A stretch of 38,987 nucleotides of DNA from Entrophospora sp. SA101 (Eukaryota; Glomeromycota; Glomeromycetes; Entrophosporales; Entrophosporaceae). The stretch spans positions 1 through 38,987 of the forward strand of contig CAUDNR010004601.1 in NCBI GenBank assembly GCA_958430865.1. Reading direction: 5' to 3'. Shown piece after piece: positions 1 to 10,593 of the stretch. The position numbers and the translations under genes were made by a program. Under the pieces are notes generated by a model. It did not search any database. It saw only the letters and a list, made by a program, of their open reading frames with translations, and had not been told where the DNA came from. Position 1 is the stretch's first letter. The number at the start of each line of letters is the position of its first letter.

Positions 1-78
1 AACGATTGCAACCACTGGTTGCAACCACCTTTACAACCATTTTGTTTCCTTTTTTGGATTGCGACATGGAACACTAGC
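1..78 (+). repeat. Partial copy of a small hAT-like MITE
   Basis: This stretch matches 19638-19722: both share the core ggttgcaaccacctttrc and the end ggattgcgacatggaacact (20 bases). The copy at 19.6 kb has imperfect terminal inverted repeats and an 8-9 bp target duplication. The left end of this copy is cut off by the window edge. Confidence 0.7.
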
Positions 79-190
79 AACTCTAGACTAATCAAAATCT
101 ATAAGTGGTGCATGCTTTCCCCCATTTTTTATATTTTTGTATGACAATCACTAATTAATCATATTAATATTAATATTAATATATTTATAG

Positions 191-285
191 AGGGATTAAC
201 GCCAATTTTGATCCCTGAAATTTCTGGTAATACCAATGTTCACTTTGGTTTTGTTGCAGCATGCTCCATATAATGTCCGCAAATC
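191..285 (-). repeat. Dispersed repeat, copy 1 (inverted relative to 18.8 kb)
   Basis: Read on the minus strand, this stretch carries tatatggagcatgctgcaac, an acaaaacc-aaagtgaacatt core and a ttcagggatcaa motif. The same order of motifs is found at 18783-18860 and, more diverged, at 17105-17180. No coding potential is seen. It is probably a fragment of an unnamed element. Confidence 0.6.
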
Positions 286-326
286 GTCAATTAAAATTTT
301 TCATAAAATAAAAAAAGAAATGTTTG

Positions 327-1586
327 ATGATGATTGATGATATTTTATCAATTCAATTCAAATCGGCTTACAATTTTCTAAATAAAAATCAAAAAGTTAA
401 CTTTCCAAATGAGATAAAACTTCAAGTAATAAAATTGTATATGTATTAATTTGATTAATTCGATGAATGTTATTAATAACTTTATTTGATAAATAGTTAT
501 ATGCTAATTTTAAAATTGCAACAGTTGGAAATTGTAATACATCAAAACCATCACTTTTAGATTTTAGGGGTAGAGCAAAATGGGATGCATGGAAAGAGAA
601 GGATGACATCACCAAAGAACAAGCCATGTTACAATATATTGACATTGTAGAAAAGGCAAATGTTGGTTGGGACAGATATAAAATGTTAAATGATGATGAT
701 GACGATGATGATGATGATAGTGAAAGAAAAGGAGAGTGTAACAAGAATGAAAATGAAGAAAATGAATTTGAGGTTAAATGAAGAATTGTTATCATTATTT
801 TCTTTTGTATATTTATATATTCATTTTATATTTTTTTACATAATGAATAAATAGGAATTTGGATCTAATCCAAAAGAGAGATGGACTTATGTTTCTACAA
901 TGTCATATGAAGATGATGATGACAATTCAAAGTTTGTTGATATTTAATATTAATAATAATATAAATACTACTAGGAAATTTTTACATTTTATTGTTTTAT
1001 ATTATAAATAAGGGAAGAAGATGATGATGCTATATTTAAATATGTGAAACAAGGCAAGTTGAATGAAGTAAATGAAATAATATTGGATCAAGATAAAAAA
1101 ACGGATTTAAATAAGAAAGACAATCAGGTACTCAAGAATAATATTTTGTATTTGTTTCTTTTTTTATTTCTTTAATTAATCATTGTTTTTTTTTTTTGGA
1201 TATAGGGCTTGACACTTTTACATTGGGCATGTGATCGTGGACATTTAGATATTGTTAAATTGTTAATTGAAAATGATGCAGATATAAATGTTTTGGTAAT
1301 CTTTTTTTTTTAATTTAAATTCATATTATAATTATAACTCTTTGTTATTTTTTTCTAAATTTAAATTTTTTTTTAGAGTGTTGATAATGAAACACCAATG
1401 CATTATGGTAACTTTAAAAATAATAATTTTATAGTGGAAAATCTTATAAGCTTAAATTCTTATTTTTCTTATAAATTTTTAGCATGTCTTTCAGAACAAC
1501 TGGAATGTGCTCGTTATCTTTATAAAAAAGATCAACGATCGATTTTGTCACATGTGATAAAACGAATGTCCACTATGCTCCTATAA
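327..1586 (+). CDS. Acyl-CoA-binding and ankyrin-repeat protein (ACBD6-like)
   Basis: The gene is read as seven exons: 327-425, 497-772, 855-931, 1013-1127, 1206-1295, 1377-1407 and 1483-1586, with GT-AG introns that keep the frame. Exons 1-2 give an ACBP domain. Visible motifs are FPNEIKLQ|LYANFKIATVG, then KPSLLDFRGRAKWDAW and KEQAMLQYIDIVEK, which hold the Lys/Tyr/Trp residues that bind the acyl-CoA adenine and phosphate in this family. An Asp/Glu-rich linker follows, then ankyrin repeats (GLTLLHWACDRGHLDIVKLL; TPMHYACLSEQLECARYLY). This order is that of ACBD6-type proteins, which bind long-chain acyl-CoA in the cytosol. The start is the first ATG after an in-frame TAA at 309. The last exon ends abruptly in RMSTMLL, so the C-terminal ankyrin repeat is short and may be truncated. 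Confidence 0.8.
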
Positions 1587-1790
1587 CCTGTGTGCTAAAA
1601 ACCTTAATCTGTTTTGCTATGTTCACATCAATATTAAGGTGATTTCTTAAAATAGCCACCAAATTTAGAATATCAGTATGCAATTTTTTTTGGTGTCACC
1701 AGCAGTGTGAGCTATTATTTGGTTTCCTGGTGGACCTGCTACTTCCTGAATATATCATATATTAATATATAAAGAAGGAAAGATTAAGGT

Positions 1791-1792
<2 letters not shown>

Positions 1793-1840
<48 letters not shown>
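1793..1840. repeat. 48-nt T homopolymer
   Basis: An uninterrupted run of T lies between the ACBD6-like gene and the 3' end of the next gene on the minus strand. Read on the minus strand it is a long A run about 20 nt past that gene's stop codon, as at the tail of a retroposed copy. The rest of 1587-1860 shows no gene. Confidence 0.8.
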
Positions 1841-1841
<1 letters not shown>

Positions 1842-1860
1842 AAAGGAACTCATATTATAA

Positions 1861-3386
1861 TTAATCAACCAATGTGCCAGACATCATTTCCATCTCTATT
1901 CCGAGTTCCTTTTTTGTTGAATAGAATATAAATATTGAATCAGAAAATTCATCCTTAAGAAGTATACTTATTATTAAATAAATAAATATATACCTTTTAT
2001 ATCTACTTTTACAATCCCGGTATCTGTTGATGATTTAGTCACTTTTGCAGCCTGTGAATGAGATTCAATCCAGTCAAATGTCAAAGTTCCAAATGTTGAT
2101 TCGTAAAATTTGAACAAAGCTGAGATATGGCATACAATAAATTTTCGCTCCCTAATTGTAATCATGTGTGTTGGAAAAAGATCCACTAGATTATAACTGT
2201 AAAAGAGTAGCAAAACAAAAGCATTACAGGTAATTTCTCCAAATACAATAATAATAACTCAATACTTATAAATCCATTAAAACTTTTTCAATATACAACC
2301 TAAACTTGTTAGCCGATTCTCCTTCTATTTCATTCTGTATTGCCATCTTGAATTGTTTTCCTGTTTGCTTTATATAAGAGCAATAGATATTACATATAAA
2401 TTTTGGAAATAATAATTTAAATGATCTTAGTGAGACTTACATCCAATGCATATTCTAAATAATTCTCTAGTTCTTTTGTCCATATAGAAGGTGTTTTGTC
2501 CCGATACTCAGAGATTTGGTTCGCTAAATCATTCCCTAATAATTTTTTCAGTTTGAATATATTTACACCAAATGCACATACAATGGGAATTGACTCGACA
2601 TATCTAAAAACAAGTAATTGACTCGATCAAAGAAATGTGATACCAGATTCGATATGGATAATTAAAAATAAAAACTTACAATTTAACATCTTCATTTTCC
2701 AACATTTTCTTGTTTGGTGTTGTCAGAAGTACATCTTCATCATCGGAGGTGCTTTCCCGAGGTGGTGGTGATGTTATTTTCCTCTTCTCCCTTCTTGGAA
2801 GTTGCATACTGCTCTCAAATGCCTGAAATTTAGCATTTTCGCTCACATATTCCTAGTAATAACATAAATTTTCTGAACTTTCAAGAAAAAAAACATATCA
2901 ATTTCCCAAAAAAATAAATAAACCCACACCTCAAGAATCTCTTTTTGCTTTCGCTTTTGTAGCACTAATTTTTCTCTTTCAATGGTTTCTTCAAAAAACT
3001 CACAACAAGCTTTCGAAACAGCCCTCCCTTTCCACATCTTAGATAGGTATTGATATTCAGATTAATTGTGGTAACGTTATTATATCAAAAGTTACCTGTA
3101 ACCAGTTAATATAGTTTTCACAAAAGCTATGAACACTTTGGGGTGTACTCTTTAGATTATTAATTTGATCCAAGTTGGTTAAGAAAAGTTCCTGAATTTG
3201 ATCAAAATTGAGTTCTGTTTCTTTGTTTTTTATTACTCTATTAACGAAAGTTTCAAGGCACCATTTAGATGCTGGTTCGTCTATGAAAAAGTTATGTAAT
3301 CCCAAGGTTTGAGGTGAACATTTATAATCGAAATATTTTGTACTTTTTAAACGTGGTTCTTCAATGATGGTAAGTTGGTTATTCAT
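1861..3386 (-). CDS. Unrecognised multi-exon protein, probably 3'-truncated
   Basis: The product is not recognised. Exon 1 is 3386-3096 (MNNQLTIIEEPRLKS...) and exon 2 is 3037-2930 (MWKGRAVSKACCEFFEE), charged and probably helical. Further exons on the minus strand continue in frame through LPRREKRKITSPPPRES (a basic, NLS-like, Ser/Pro linker), SIPIVCAFGVNIFKLKKLL, TPSIWTKELENYLEYALD and TFGTLTFDWIESHSQAAK. The last junction is ambiguous. With donor gtagat after GIVK the frame continues to MSGTLVD and a TAA at 1861. With the stronger donor gtatat three codons later it stops early. The overall build (short variable N-terminus, linker, all-alpha C-part with a conserved Trp-Ile) resembles lineage-specific fungal families. 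The end lies 20 nt from a long T tract, so the original C-terminus may be lost. Confidence 0.55.
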
Positions 3387-3476
3387 TTTTATACAGTCTG
3401 AACCTTATTATCTTTCAATAATCAATTGTTGCGGCAGACTTATACACAGCAAAAAAAACGTTACTTTTTTTTTTAA

Positions 3477-4335
3477 GAGTAGAGTTCAGTTACACATAAT
3501 AACATATTAATATGGCAAAAATTTAAATTTTGCGTAAAAAAATGGGTTTGTACATATAAAAAGTCCATTTGACTTCATCAAACGCGTACAAAAAATTTAC
3601 AGCATATTCTTAGATAAGCATTTACGATTTTTAGATATTACAAAAACCCAGAAGATGGATATTATTATTATATTAATAGAAATAGAACTGTGATGGAAAT
3701 TTATTCAAGAGGACAGGGTTATTTATTTATTGTTTATTTATTCTCATAAATTATAGTGCGACTTTTAATAAGGACCTGAAGCCTCAACACGTCATCAACA
3801 CGTCATCATCAATGCTATTACCAAATGTTATCACCAACACGTTATCACCAACGTTATCATATTAGATGTTTAAGTGAAGCTAAGTATAAAATAAGAGAAT
3901 TAATTTTTAAATATACATACTTGAAAATCTAATAAATAAAAAAAATAATGATTATTAATAAATTTGATATAATTTTTACCAGATATATATAGATTTTATC
4001 TGCAGCACAAGCTTTCAAATAGAATAATTAATAAAAATGTTGATCTTGTATCAGGCTTCTAACAACTCATCTTGTTCTTAATCCTTCTTTGATGAAAATT
4101 GCCTTGATTAGATTGTTCTTGAAATCTCTATGTTCAATTTCCTTTATATAGGTAAAGGTATGATTTTGTAGTTAAGGTAAGCCGTTGTGCTTAAATTAGT
4201 ATGGGGAAAAAATTCCATAAATTAGTTATGGTTACGGCAGAAGGATTAGAAAATTTGATTTTTTTTTTCCATTGATCAAAAAAAAAATTTTTTCCATACA
4301 TTCTATATGATGTACTGTCTAACCGAACTCTACCC
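3477..4335. mobile_element. 859-bp non-coding element with terminal inverted repeats
   Basis: The left end reads ttaa|gagtagagttcagttac and the right end, reverse-complemented, ttaa|gggtagagttcggttag. Similarity continues inward for about 55 bases (catat..aat.atgg.aaaaattt). Both ends are bounded by TTAA, which fits a piggyBac-like TTAA duplication or a Tc1/mariner TA duplication. No transposase frame is present. The interior at 3785-3860 has a degenerate tandem repeat of caacacgtcatca / gttatcaccaacac type. It is likely a non-autonomous DNA transposon. Confidence 0.6.
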
Positions 4336-4339
4336 TTAA

Positions 4340-4676
4340 ACAAAATCTCAAGTTGATTCACTTGATTTAGCTATTGAGGTGGCTTCATCAACTAAATAAC
4401 AAGATCTTCTTGAACAATGAAATGGAGCTCTAAGCCTACACTGTAAAAAAAAAAAAAATCAAACAAGAGTTGACTTTAAATACTGGTTTCTTGTTTCAAT
4501 TCTAATGAGAAAATTATCACTATTTTATGATTTTCTTCATAATGTCAGCAGTTTCTTTGAAAAGAAAAGGCACAAATGCAATAACAACAAATTCAGAGCC
4601 CCAACTCCACAAATTCTTCTCTGAGCTATCTTTGGACTAAAAGAAAATGAATAATATTATTACTCTTTATACCCAT
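4340..4676. other. Stretch with no gene seen
   Basis: AT-rich sequence between two repeat elements. No exon series, tRNA or clear repeat was found. Confidence 0.5.
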
Positions 4677-5069
4677 GACTACTATGCCTGGCATCAGCTG
4701 GTAGTTGACCCATGGAAGTGTAAAGTGGAGACAATCTCACTATCAAACCATCTAGTGAAACCTCCCTTTACAAGCCCTACTACGCTGCGCCTGGCATCTA
4801 GGGTTTTTATTCATGAATATCATTAAGGGGGTTACACACTATTAAAACAGCAAAAAATTCCTTAAAAACATGAGTTGATCACTTGATTTTAATAGTGTGT
4901 GACCATGTGTGACCCCCTTATGATATTCATGAATACAAACCCTACTGGCATCAGCTGGTGGTTGTGGTAGAAGTACAAGCAAGGTGTGCTCATGCCTGGC
5001 ATCTGTCCAGTGATCATTCTTGCTTGTAAAGGTAATCATTATGACTATGCCTGGCATCAGCTGGTAGTT
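4677..5069. repeat. Cluster of tgcctggcatcagctggtag repeats
   Basis: The motif tgcctggcatcagctggtag occurs intact at about 4686 and 5047. Shorter versions (gcctggcatct, ctggcatcagctggtggttg) lie around 4789, 4945 and 4993. The cluster is much more GC-rich than its surroundings and is interrupted by the MITE at 4801-4942. No coding function is evident. Confidence 0.6.
4801..4942. mobile_element. 142-bp MITE with TA target-site duplication
   Basis: The two ends form a near-perfect inverted repeat: gggtttttattcatgaatat on the left against gggtttgtattcatgaatat on the right strand-reversed. Pairing continues through cat(t)aagggggt and through cacactattaaaa / ttttaatagtgtg. It is flanked by TA at 4799-4800 and 4943-4944. 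This structure is typical of non-autonomous Tc1/mariner-type MITEs. Removing it would rejoin the ctggcatc repeat cluster. Confidence 0.8.
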
Positions 5070-5348
5070 GTAATGAGTTTCTATTTATCTTTCCTTTATT
5101 AACATTTTTAATTAGTAATCCTCCTTCAATGCTTTATTTTTTTTATCAAACTATTTCTGAGTCACTTCTATTGTTTTTTCCTAGAATTTGTCATTCATTG
5201 GTAGAAATTTTTATAGTGGAATCAGTGATACTTTTTTTTCTCACCAAATAACTTGTGAATTTTAATCATTATTTTATTAGACAGAAATTAGAATGCTGAC
5301 TGGCTTTTTTCTCATTAAGTAGTTGGAATTTTTCTACTATAAGTTCTA
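5070..5348. other. AT-rich spacer before the large repeat
   Basis: No gene or recognisable repeat was seen. The boundary at 5349 is where sequence identity with 10594 onward begins. Confidence 0.5.
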
Positions 5349-6778
5349 GTTTTTTTTTATTGCTAACTACTTTACTTGATTTAGAGTCCATTTTAGTTTT
5401 TTCTGATTCTATTATATACATTGTCACCACCACCACCACCAATTGAAAAAAAAATCAACAAGCATTTGACTTGTCATAATTGTTGGAGAATTGTTGCTTT
5501 TTCCTACTTTTTTACTATTGATTTTTCTGGTGCCAAAAGGGTTCCACATGGTAAGATTTCTGTTCAACATATGGCAACTAAGAATTAGGATAGAATTTAT
5601 CATGTGGAATTATTGTAGAAAGTTAATATTGTATTATGTTAACAGATAGTTTGTTAATAGTTCAGGTTAAAATGTTTATTTTTTTTTGATGAAAGATAAC
5701 TTTAAATTTTTATTAAATTTATTTAAATATCTACTTTTTTGGGGGTGAAATGTGCTTCCTTCTAATATATTTTCAAACTTTTTATAGTTATCATATTTTA
5801 TTTTATTTTATAAGTTTTTTTTTCAAGTAATGAAGAACATAACAATATACATTTTATTAGCCTAACTCTTGTATTATAAGCTTATGCTTATTTAAAAATA
5901 AATGTATTTTAAGAAGTCATTCCAAGATTATTCTTCAAATAATAGAATTACATGACTTTTGTAATATTCACAGGATTCCATTATCTTACTCCTACTACTT
6001 TCATTATCACAAGATTAATCTTAAAATCTTATAAATTTTTAAAAAACCCACAAAGTGAACATAAAATTATATATATGGATAAGTGTATATATGAAAAGTA
6101 ATAATAAGTATAATGGTTCTAACGAATATCAAAAAGCCATTGATTTTTTTGAAAAAGGTTGTGATTGTGGTTGTTCTTCAAGAATTCCCAAGGAGCAATT
6201 TACAGAATTAAGGGAATCCTTTCAAGCTCTCACTAAACCAGAACAAGACATATTTTTAAATGGCACAGATTAAAGCAATGGATGATGGATCAATAAGCAC
6301 CAGCAGATGCCTTAAAAAGAAAAATAGATCTAATAAAAGAACTTTCTACCATTGAGATCACAATACACTACTTTGTCAAGAAACTTATCTCAATATGTTA
6401 GGAATTGGTAGAACTTACTTTGAAAATACCAGAAATCATTCGATAAACAATGGTCTTCTAGCAAGAGTTCATGGTAATATTAAAAGGATGCCTCAATGGA
6501 AAACTAAGATGGTTATTGACAAAAATGTTGCTGAAGTAGTAAAGAATTTTCTGGAAAATTATGCAGAAGTTCATGGCTTACCAAGTCCAGGAAAAAGCAT
6601 TAATAGAATAACCCAATCAGTTATATTTTTACCAGCAGAAATGAGTTATAAATCAGTGTATAGAGATTTTCTGGGTGGTTTAGAAAAGGATAACAAATTG
6701 AAATCTTTAAAATATGATGCATTCAGAAAATTATGACATCAATTGACACCAGAAATTCAAATTATGAGTCCAAGGACT
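5349..6778 (+). repeat. Long direct repeat, copy 1 (identical to 10594-12023)
   Basis: From 5349 to 6778 this block matches the sequence 5,245 bases further on with no mismatch or gap found by eye; all homopolymer runs keep the same offset. It includes about 740 bp of non-coding upstream sequence and the first half of a transposase-like gene. From 6778 to 6853 the copies remain homologous but differ at 8 of 76 positions. Beyond 6853 similarity is lost. Confidence 0.9.
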
Positions 6779-6853
6779 GACTTGTGTGATACTTGTCAGC
6801 ATTTTAAAGATGATTTACACTATAATGCTTGCCAAGAGGAAGAAGCTAAAGAT
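6091..6853 (+). pseudogene. DUF7869-type transposase-like gene, truncated copy 1
   Basis: This copy has the same N-terminal half as the longer copy at 11336. It begins MKSNNKYNGSNEYQKAIDFF, has the Cys-rich KGCDCGCSSRIPKEQF region, then a one-base frame change near 6260. In-frame TGA codons stand at 6353-6355 and 6734-6736, both where Trp is expected (YH-W-DHNTLLC and RKL-W-HQLTPEI). It ends within the CDTCQHF zinc-binding region: after 6853 unrelated sequence begins. It is a broken copy lacking the catalytic-like domain. Confidence 0.75.
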
Positions 6854-7321
6854 CATAAAGTTGTTTTTATAAGTTTTGTAATGTAATAATACCTAGTACT
6901 AGTTAATTACTAATTGGCAAAAACAATGTATTCAAATTTAATTTCAACAAAGTATATACAATATAAATATTTTATTACCAAATATATAAATTTTAGATTT
7001 ATTAGTAGTGATTTTATTAAAGACAATGGGAATAGTATTAAAGATTATCAATTATTGGTAAAGAATGTTGGGAGAATGAAAATGAATAATTGGAAAGACA
7101 TGAACCTTTACAGAAATAATGATAAAATAGGTGATTTATTAAACAAACATGTGGGATTTTAAATTATAAAATTATATAAATTTTAGATTAAAATTTAATT
7201 AAATAAATAAATATTATCTCTAGTATAAACAAATAATCTATATAATGTCTATAGTAAATAATAATAAGTTTTCTATCTCTATATATTTTATCTCTCCAAT
7301 CAATCAATCAATCACAGTCAA
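6854..7321. other. AT-rich spacer with an unassigned ORF (6926-7162 +)
   Basis: A Lys/Asn-rich frame from the ATG at 6926 ends ...DLLNKHVGF at 7162. It matches nothing I recognise and may be chance in AT-rich DNA, or a remnant of another element joined to the truncated transposase. Short tandem caat units at 7298-7325 precede the stop of the next gene. Confidence 0.3.
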
Positions 7322-7427
7322 TCAATAACCTTCAGTGTCTAACAACATGTTATTAAGAATAATATCACTACCAAGATAAATATTATAAATAAAATTACTA
7401 ACACTATTACTACCAAATCCATTATTA

Positions 7428-7517
<90 letters not shown>

Positions 7518-9656
7518 CTAATGATACTATTATTACTATCAGTAGATGTAGAATTAGCATTAATAATGGTTGAAGATGAGGGAGACAAGACAGTAGCTTT
7601 CCTAACCACTTGAAACACTTCATAATCTTCAATTCTAGCATACCCATTATCAATTGGCATAATGTTTGGATGATAGCTTCTATGTTTAAATTTGATAATA
7701 TTGTTTTCCATTAGTAAATCGAATTTACCAAATGAAGGTCCAATTGATCTCCAATAATTTAAAGCATACTTGTGATCTGACTCAACTATTCTTGCTATTT
7801 TACCACCATTATTATTCCAATTGTTATTATCATTTTCATTGCCATTACTGAAAATTCCATTGCCATTACTGTCATCAAGGAAATTTTTACTTAGCCCACC
7901 ACCACTTTGTATGAAACTAAAGATAAAAGAATCGGTATTATAATTGAACCTTGGCCATAAATGAGATGTCCATATATTTGGATTATAACCTCCAACAAAA
8001 TATTCAGAATCTTGTAATTTTACAAGTGTTATTGTCCCAACAACATTATCACAATGTTTATGAAATGTTGATGATGAAAACCCATCTCTACTACCTCTTA
8101 TCAATAATTTAAATTCATATGGTATCTGATTAATTGGATATGAATAATCAACATTATTATTAGTGGTGGTGGTGGTAGCACTACTAGTGGTAGCAATATT
8201 ATTAGTGTTATGATTATCTACACCACCATTATTATTACTTGTTAAATCCATTTTATCTATCCATGAGGCTATAGTTATTGCATGGTGTACACTCATAATT
8301 GTTGAAATTATTGCTCCACGATATGGCAAAATTGTAAGATTTTTTGGTCGATAAATTGTCAATGATGATGTGAATTCCTTTGTTGTTAAAGGAGAACTAT
8401 TGGTGACTGCATTATTGGAGGTGATGGGCAAATGAAATTTCTCCATTGTGTCATAGAATTCACCCAATGATTTTTTGAAAGGCTTAACTCTTGTTAGAAA
8501 GTAATTAGAATTCATATGATAAAATCTAACATGTTTAGCACATTTTTGGATTATTAACCCAAATCTTTTAAAATTTTCTGAACTCCATTTACTTATATCT
8601 TTTGATAAGTTATTGGTGGTAGTAGTAATGATTGTAGTAATACTGTTATTATTATTAATATCATTTTCATCATCATTATTATCATTATCATTATTGTAAG
8701 TATTATTATTATTATTATTACTAGTGAATCCATAGTAACAATTATCAGCACTATCACCACTATCACTATTATTAGTACCAGTAGTCGTAATAATTCTATT
8801 GATACCCCATTGTACCAATTTTTCCCAAATCACCATTTCTTCCATTTCTAATTCATCATCCTTTAATAATTGTTCCAAGCAATCTTCTGGCAATAATAAA
8901 AATTCATCTGAGTCAAATAACAGATTAGGATATTTGCGAATACGATCTAAACAGAAATCTTGTAATTTCTTTAATGCATTTGTGTTAAAAGTAATACGGA
9001 AGATTATGGGAAGGTTGTCTTTAAGCCATTGGATATGTTTATTTAGTAATAATGTTTGTGTGTAATCAATAAACTCGTCCAATAATAATTCATCAGCTGC
9101 CATCAAGCATTCAAATATTACCAAAGGTTCTTTCTCTTCTTCGTCAAACATGATTTTTCCTCCATAAATAAACCTATTAATAAAAGCATGTATATTATAT
9201 ATATATACATTGGTTGAGACTTACAGAAGAAAAACGAAATAACTTTATAAAAAATAAATATACAAACTTTAAAATAATTTCAAAAACAAATGGAGAAATA
9301 TTTGGTTTTCTGAATTGGATAATTCCATTTTCTCTTTTTATCCATTCTTTTTTCAAATAATTAGCAAAATATGTGGACCTTACACGTAAAATGTTGGAAT
9401 GAACTTGAAAAGTTTTTACAATATTAGTTGTTGTCACTGCTATGTCTTCCTCACCATTACCACTATTATCGTTGTTGTTGTTGTTGTTGTTGTTGTTAAA
9501 AAAATAGCCTCCTCCTCCACCTATATGTATTACCATATCATGATCTGATGTATCATTCAATAATTTCAACAAATCATAAGCTAGTGTTGAACAGAATAAT
9601 GATGTTGACGGTGTTGGTGTTGATGATAATGTCGATGTTGTTAATAACAATTGCAT
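7322..9656 (-). CDS. BTB-BACK-TLDc domain protein
   Basis: There are two exons, 9656-9268 and 9173-7322. The 94-nt GT-AG intron splices in phase 2 to give IILK|FIYGGKIMFDEEEKEP. The product is about 746 residues. Residues ~25-135 form a BTB domain (HDMVIHIGG, FQVHSNILRVRSTYFANYL); here a run of nine Asn interrupts the loop after the first strand. Residues ~140-260 form a BACK-like helical region (VIFECLMAADELLLDEFIDY). A TLDc domain covers ~400-655 (KLLIRGSRDGFSSSTFHKHC, TITLVKLQDSEYFVGGYNP, SFGKFDLLMENNIIKF, YEVFQVVRK). Such proteins are thought to be CUL3 adaptors or oxidation-resistance-type factors. The family is large in arbuscular mycorrhizal fungi. Long Asn runs interrupt the domains and fill the C-terminus. 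The specific substrate cannot be inferred. Confidence 0.9.
7419..7515. repeat. Coding ATT/TTA trinucleotide microsatellite
   Basis: Near-perfect (att)n with a few atc interruptions. On the minus strand it encodes a run of about 30 Asn with two Asp near the C-terminus of the BTB-TLDc protein. Pure trinucleotide runs of this length tend to change length between strains. Confidence 0.9.
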
Positions 9657-10593
9657 TTTAAATTTTTATTTTTTGAGAATAAAAGGCGAGGAATAAAAAA
9701 TTTTGATTTAGTGTTTACTGAAAAAGCACTCCAGCTACAATTCCAGATGTCTTTTTATGGTGTTCTAACAGATTGTCATAATATTATCTTTATTAAAAAG
9801 AATTACTCCAACAAATATAGATAGATGGATGATAATTTCAAAATCCAATTGTTATACAAAATATCAATATACGTGTAACATATTATTGCCCTATATGACA
9901 AACCCCTTTTCACATGTACGTTCATAAACGGATCCTCATTTCTAAACATTCTATTCGTTTAGGTTTAACCCCAAAACAATTTCAACATCGAGTGAACCAA
10001 GAATCGAATGAATGAAGCATCTGACTTTCATGAGTAATCATAGTCACAAAGATCATCAACATCTAAATGTTTTACACTGCTGATTGTTCATAAAAAACTG
10101 GTGGATTTAAAAACCTGCCCTTTCTATGGTTGTTCGTATTCAATATTATTAATAAACCTGTCTGTATTGACAGCTACAAAAAAAAAAAAATAACAGAATA
10201 ATTATGTATATATTTAAAGATGACAGTGTTACCAGGGATTATTTTTAAGCTATTTGCTAGGACATGTGCGGTGTTAGCATATTGCTATCATATTAAAATG
10301 CGCTGACCACACATCAACAGCAAACTAATATGCGGTCAATAATTTTACATATAATTTATTGAACACACGTTGCTCTTTGGAATAACAATGTTCAAAAGAC
10401 TAACTCAAAAGCTAACTCAAATCAATTGAGTGTTCATTTAAAGTTTCTAGATTCATTTGGTCATGAATTCGAAGCGTCCGAGTGTTTGTTTTCGGTATAA
10501 TTGTGTGCTCGTTGTAAAAATATTTCAATAATTGAGGGATTTTGTAGCTTGATTTGTAGTTACCTGAAAATGAACGAATTGACCATATATGAA
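9657..10593. other. Spacer without a supported gene
   Basis: This holds the 5' flank of the BTB-TLDc gene and AT-rich sequence. A minus-strand frame at 10412-10687 runs across the left border of the long repeat at 10594, so at least its N-terminal part belongs to the inserted block. The segment 10412-10590 could be a fragment of an older gene, with no recognised similarity. Confidence 0.4.

Noticed and set aside
397..795. Minus-strand 132-aa ORF rich in Ser/Phe
   Set aside because: It is the antisense of the ACBP-domain exons; the Ser runs come from the gat repeats that encode Asp on the plus strand.
4842..5057. Minus-strand 71-aa ORF with MPGIVIMIT start
   Set aside because: It spans a MITE arm and the ctggcatc repeat cluster; no coding character outside the repeats.
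5408..5442. caccaccaccacc run as a coding or regulatory signal
   Set aside because: A short trinucleotide run present in both copies of the large repeat, with no frame around it.
7339..7653. Minus-strand Ile-rich 104-aa ORF
   Set aside because: An alternative frame of the att microsatellite in the BTB-TLDc gene.
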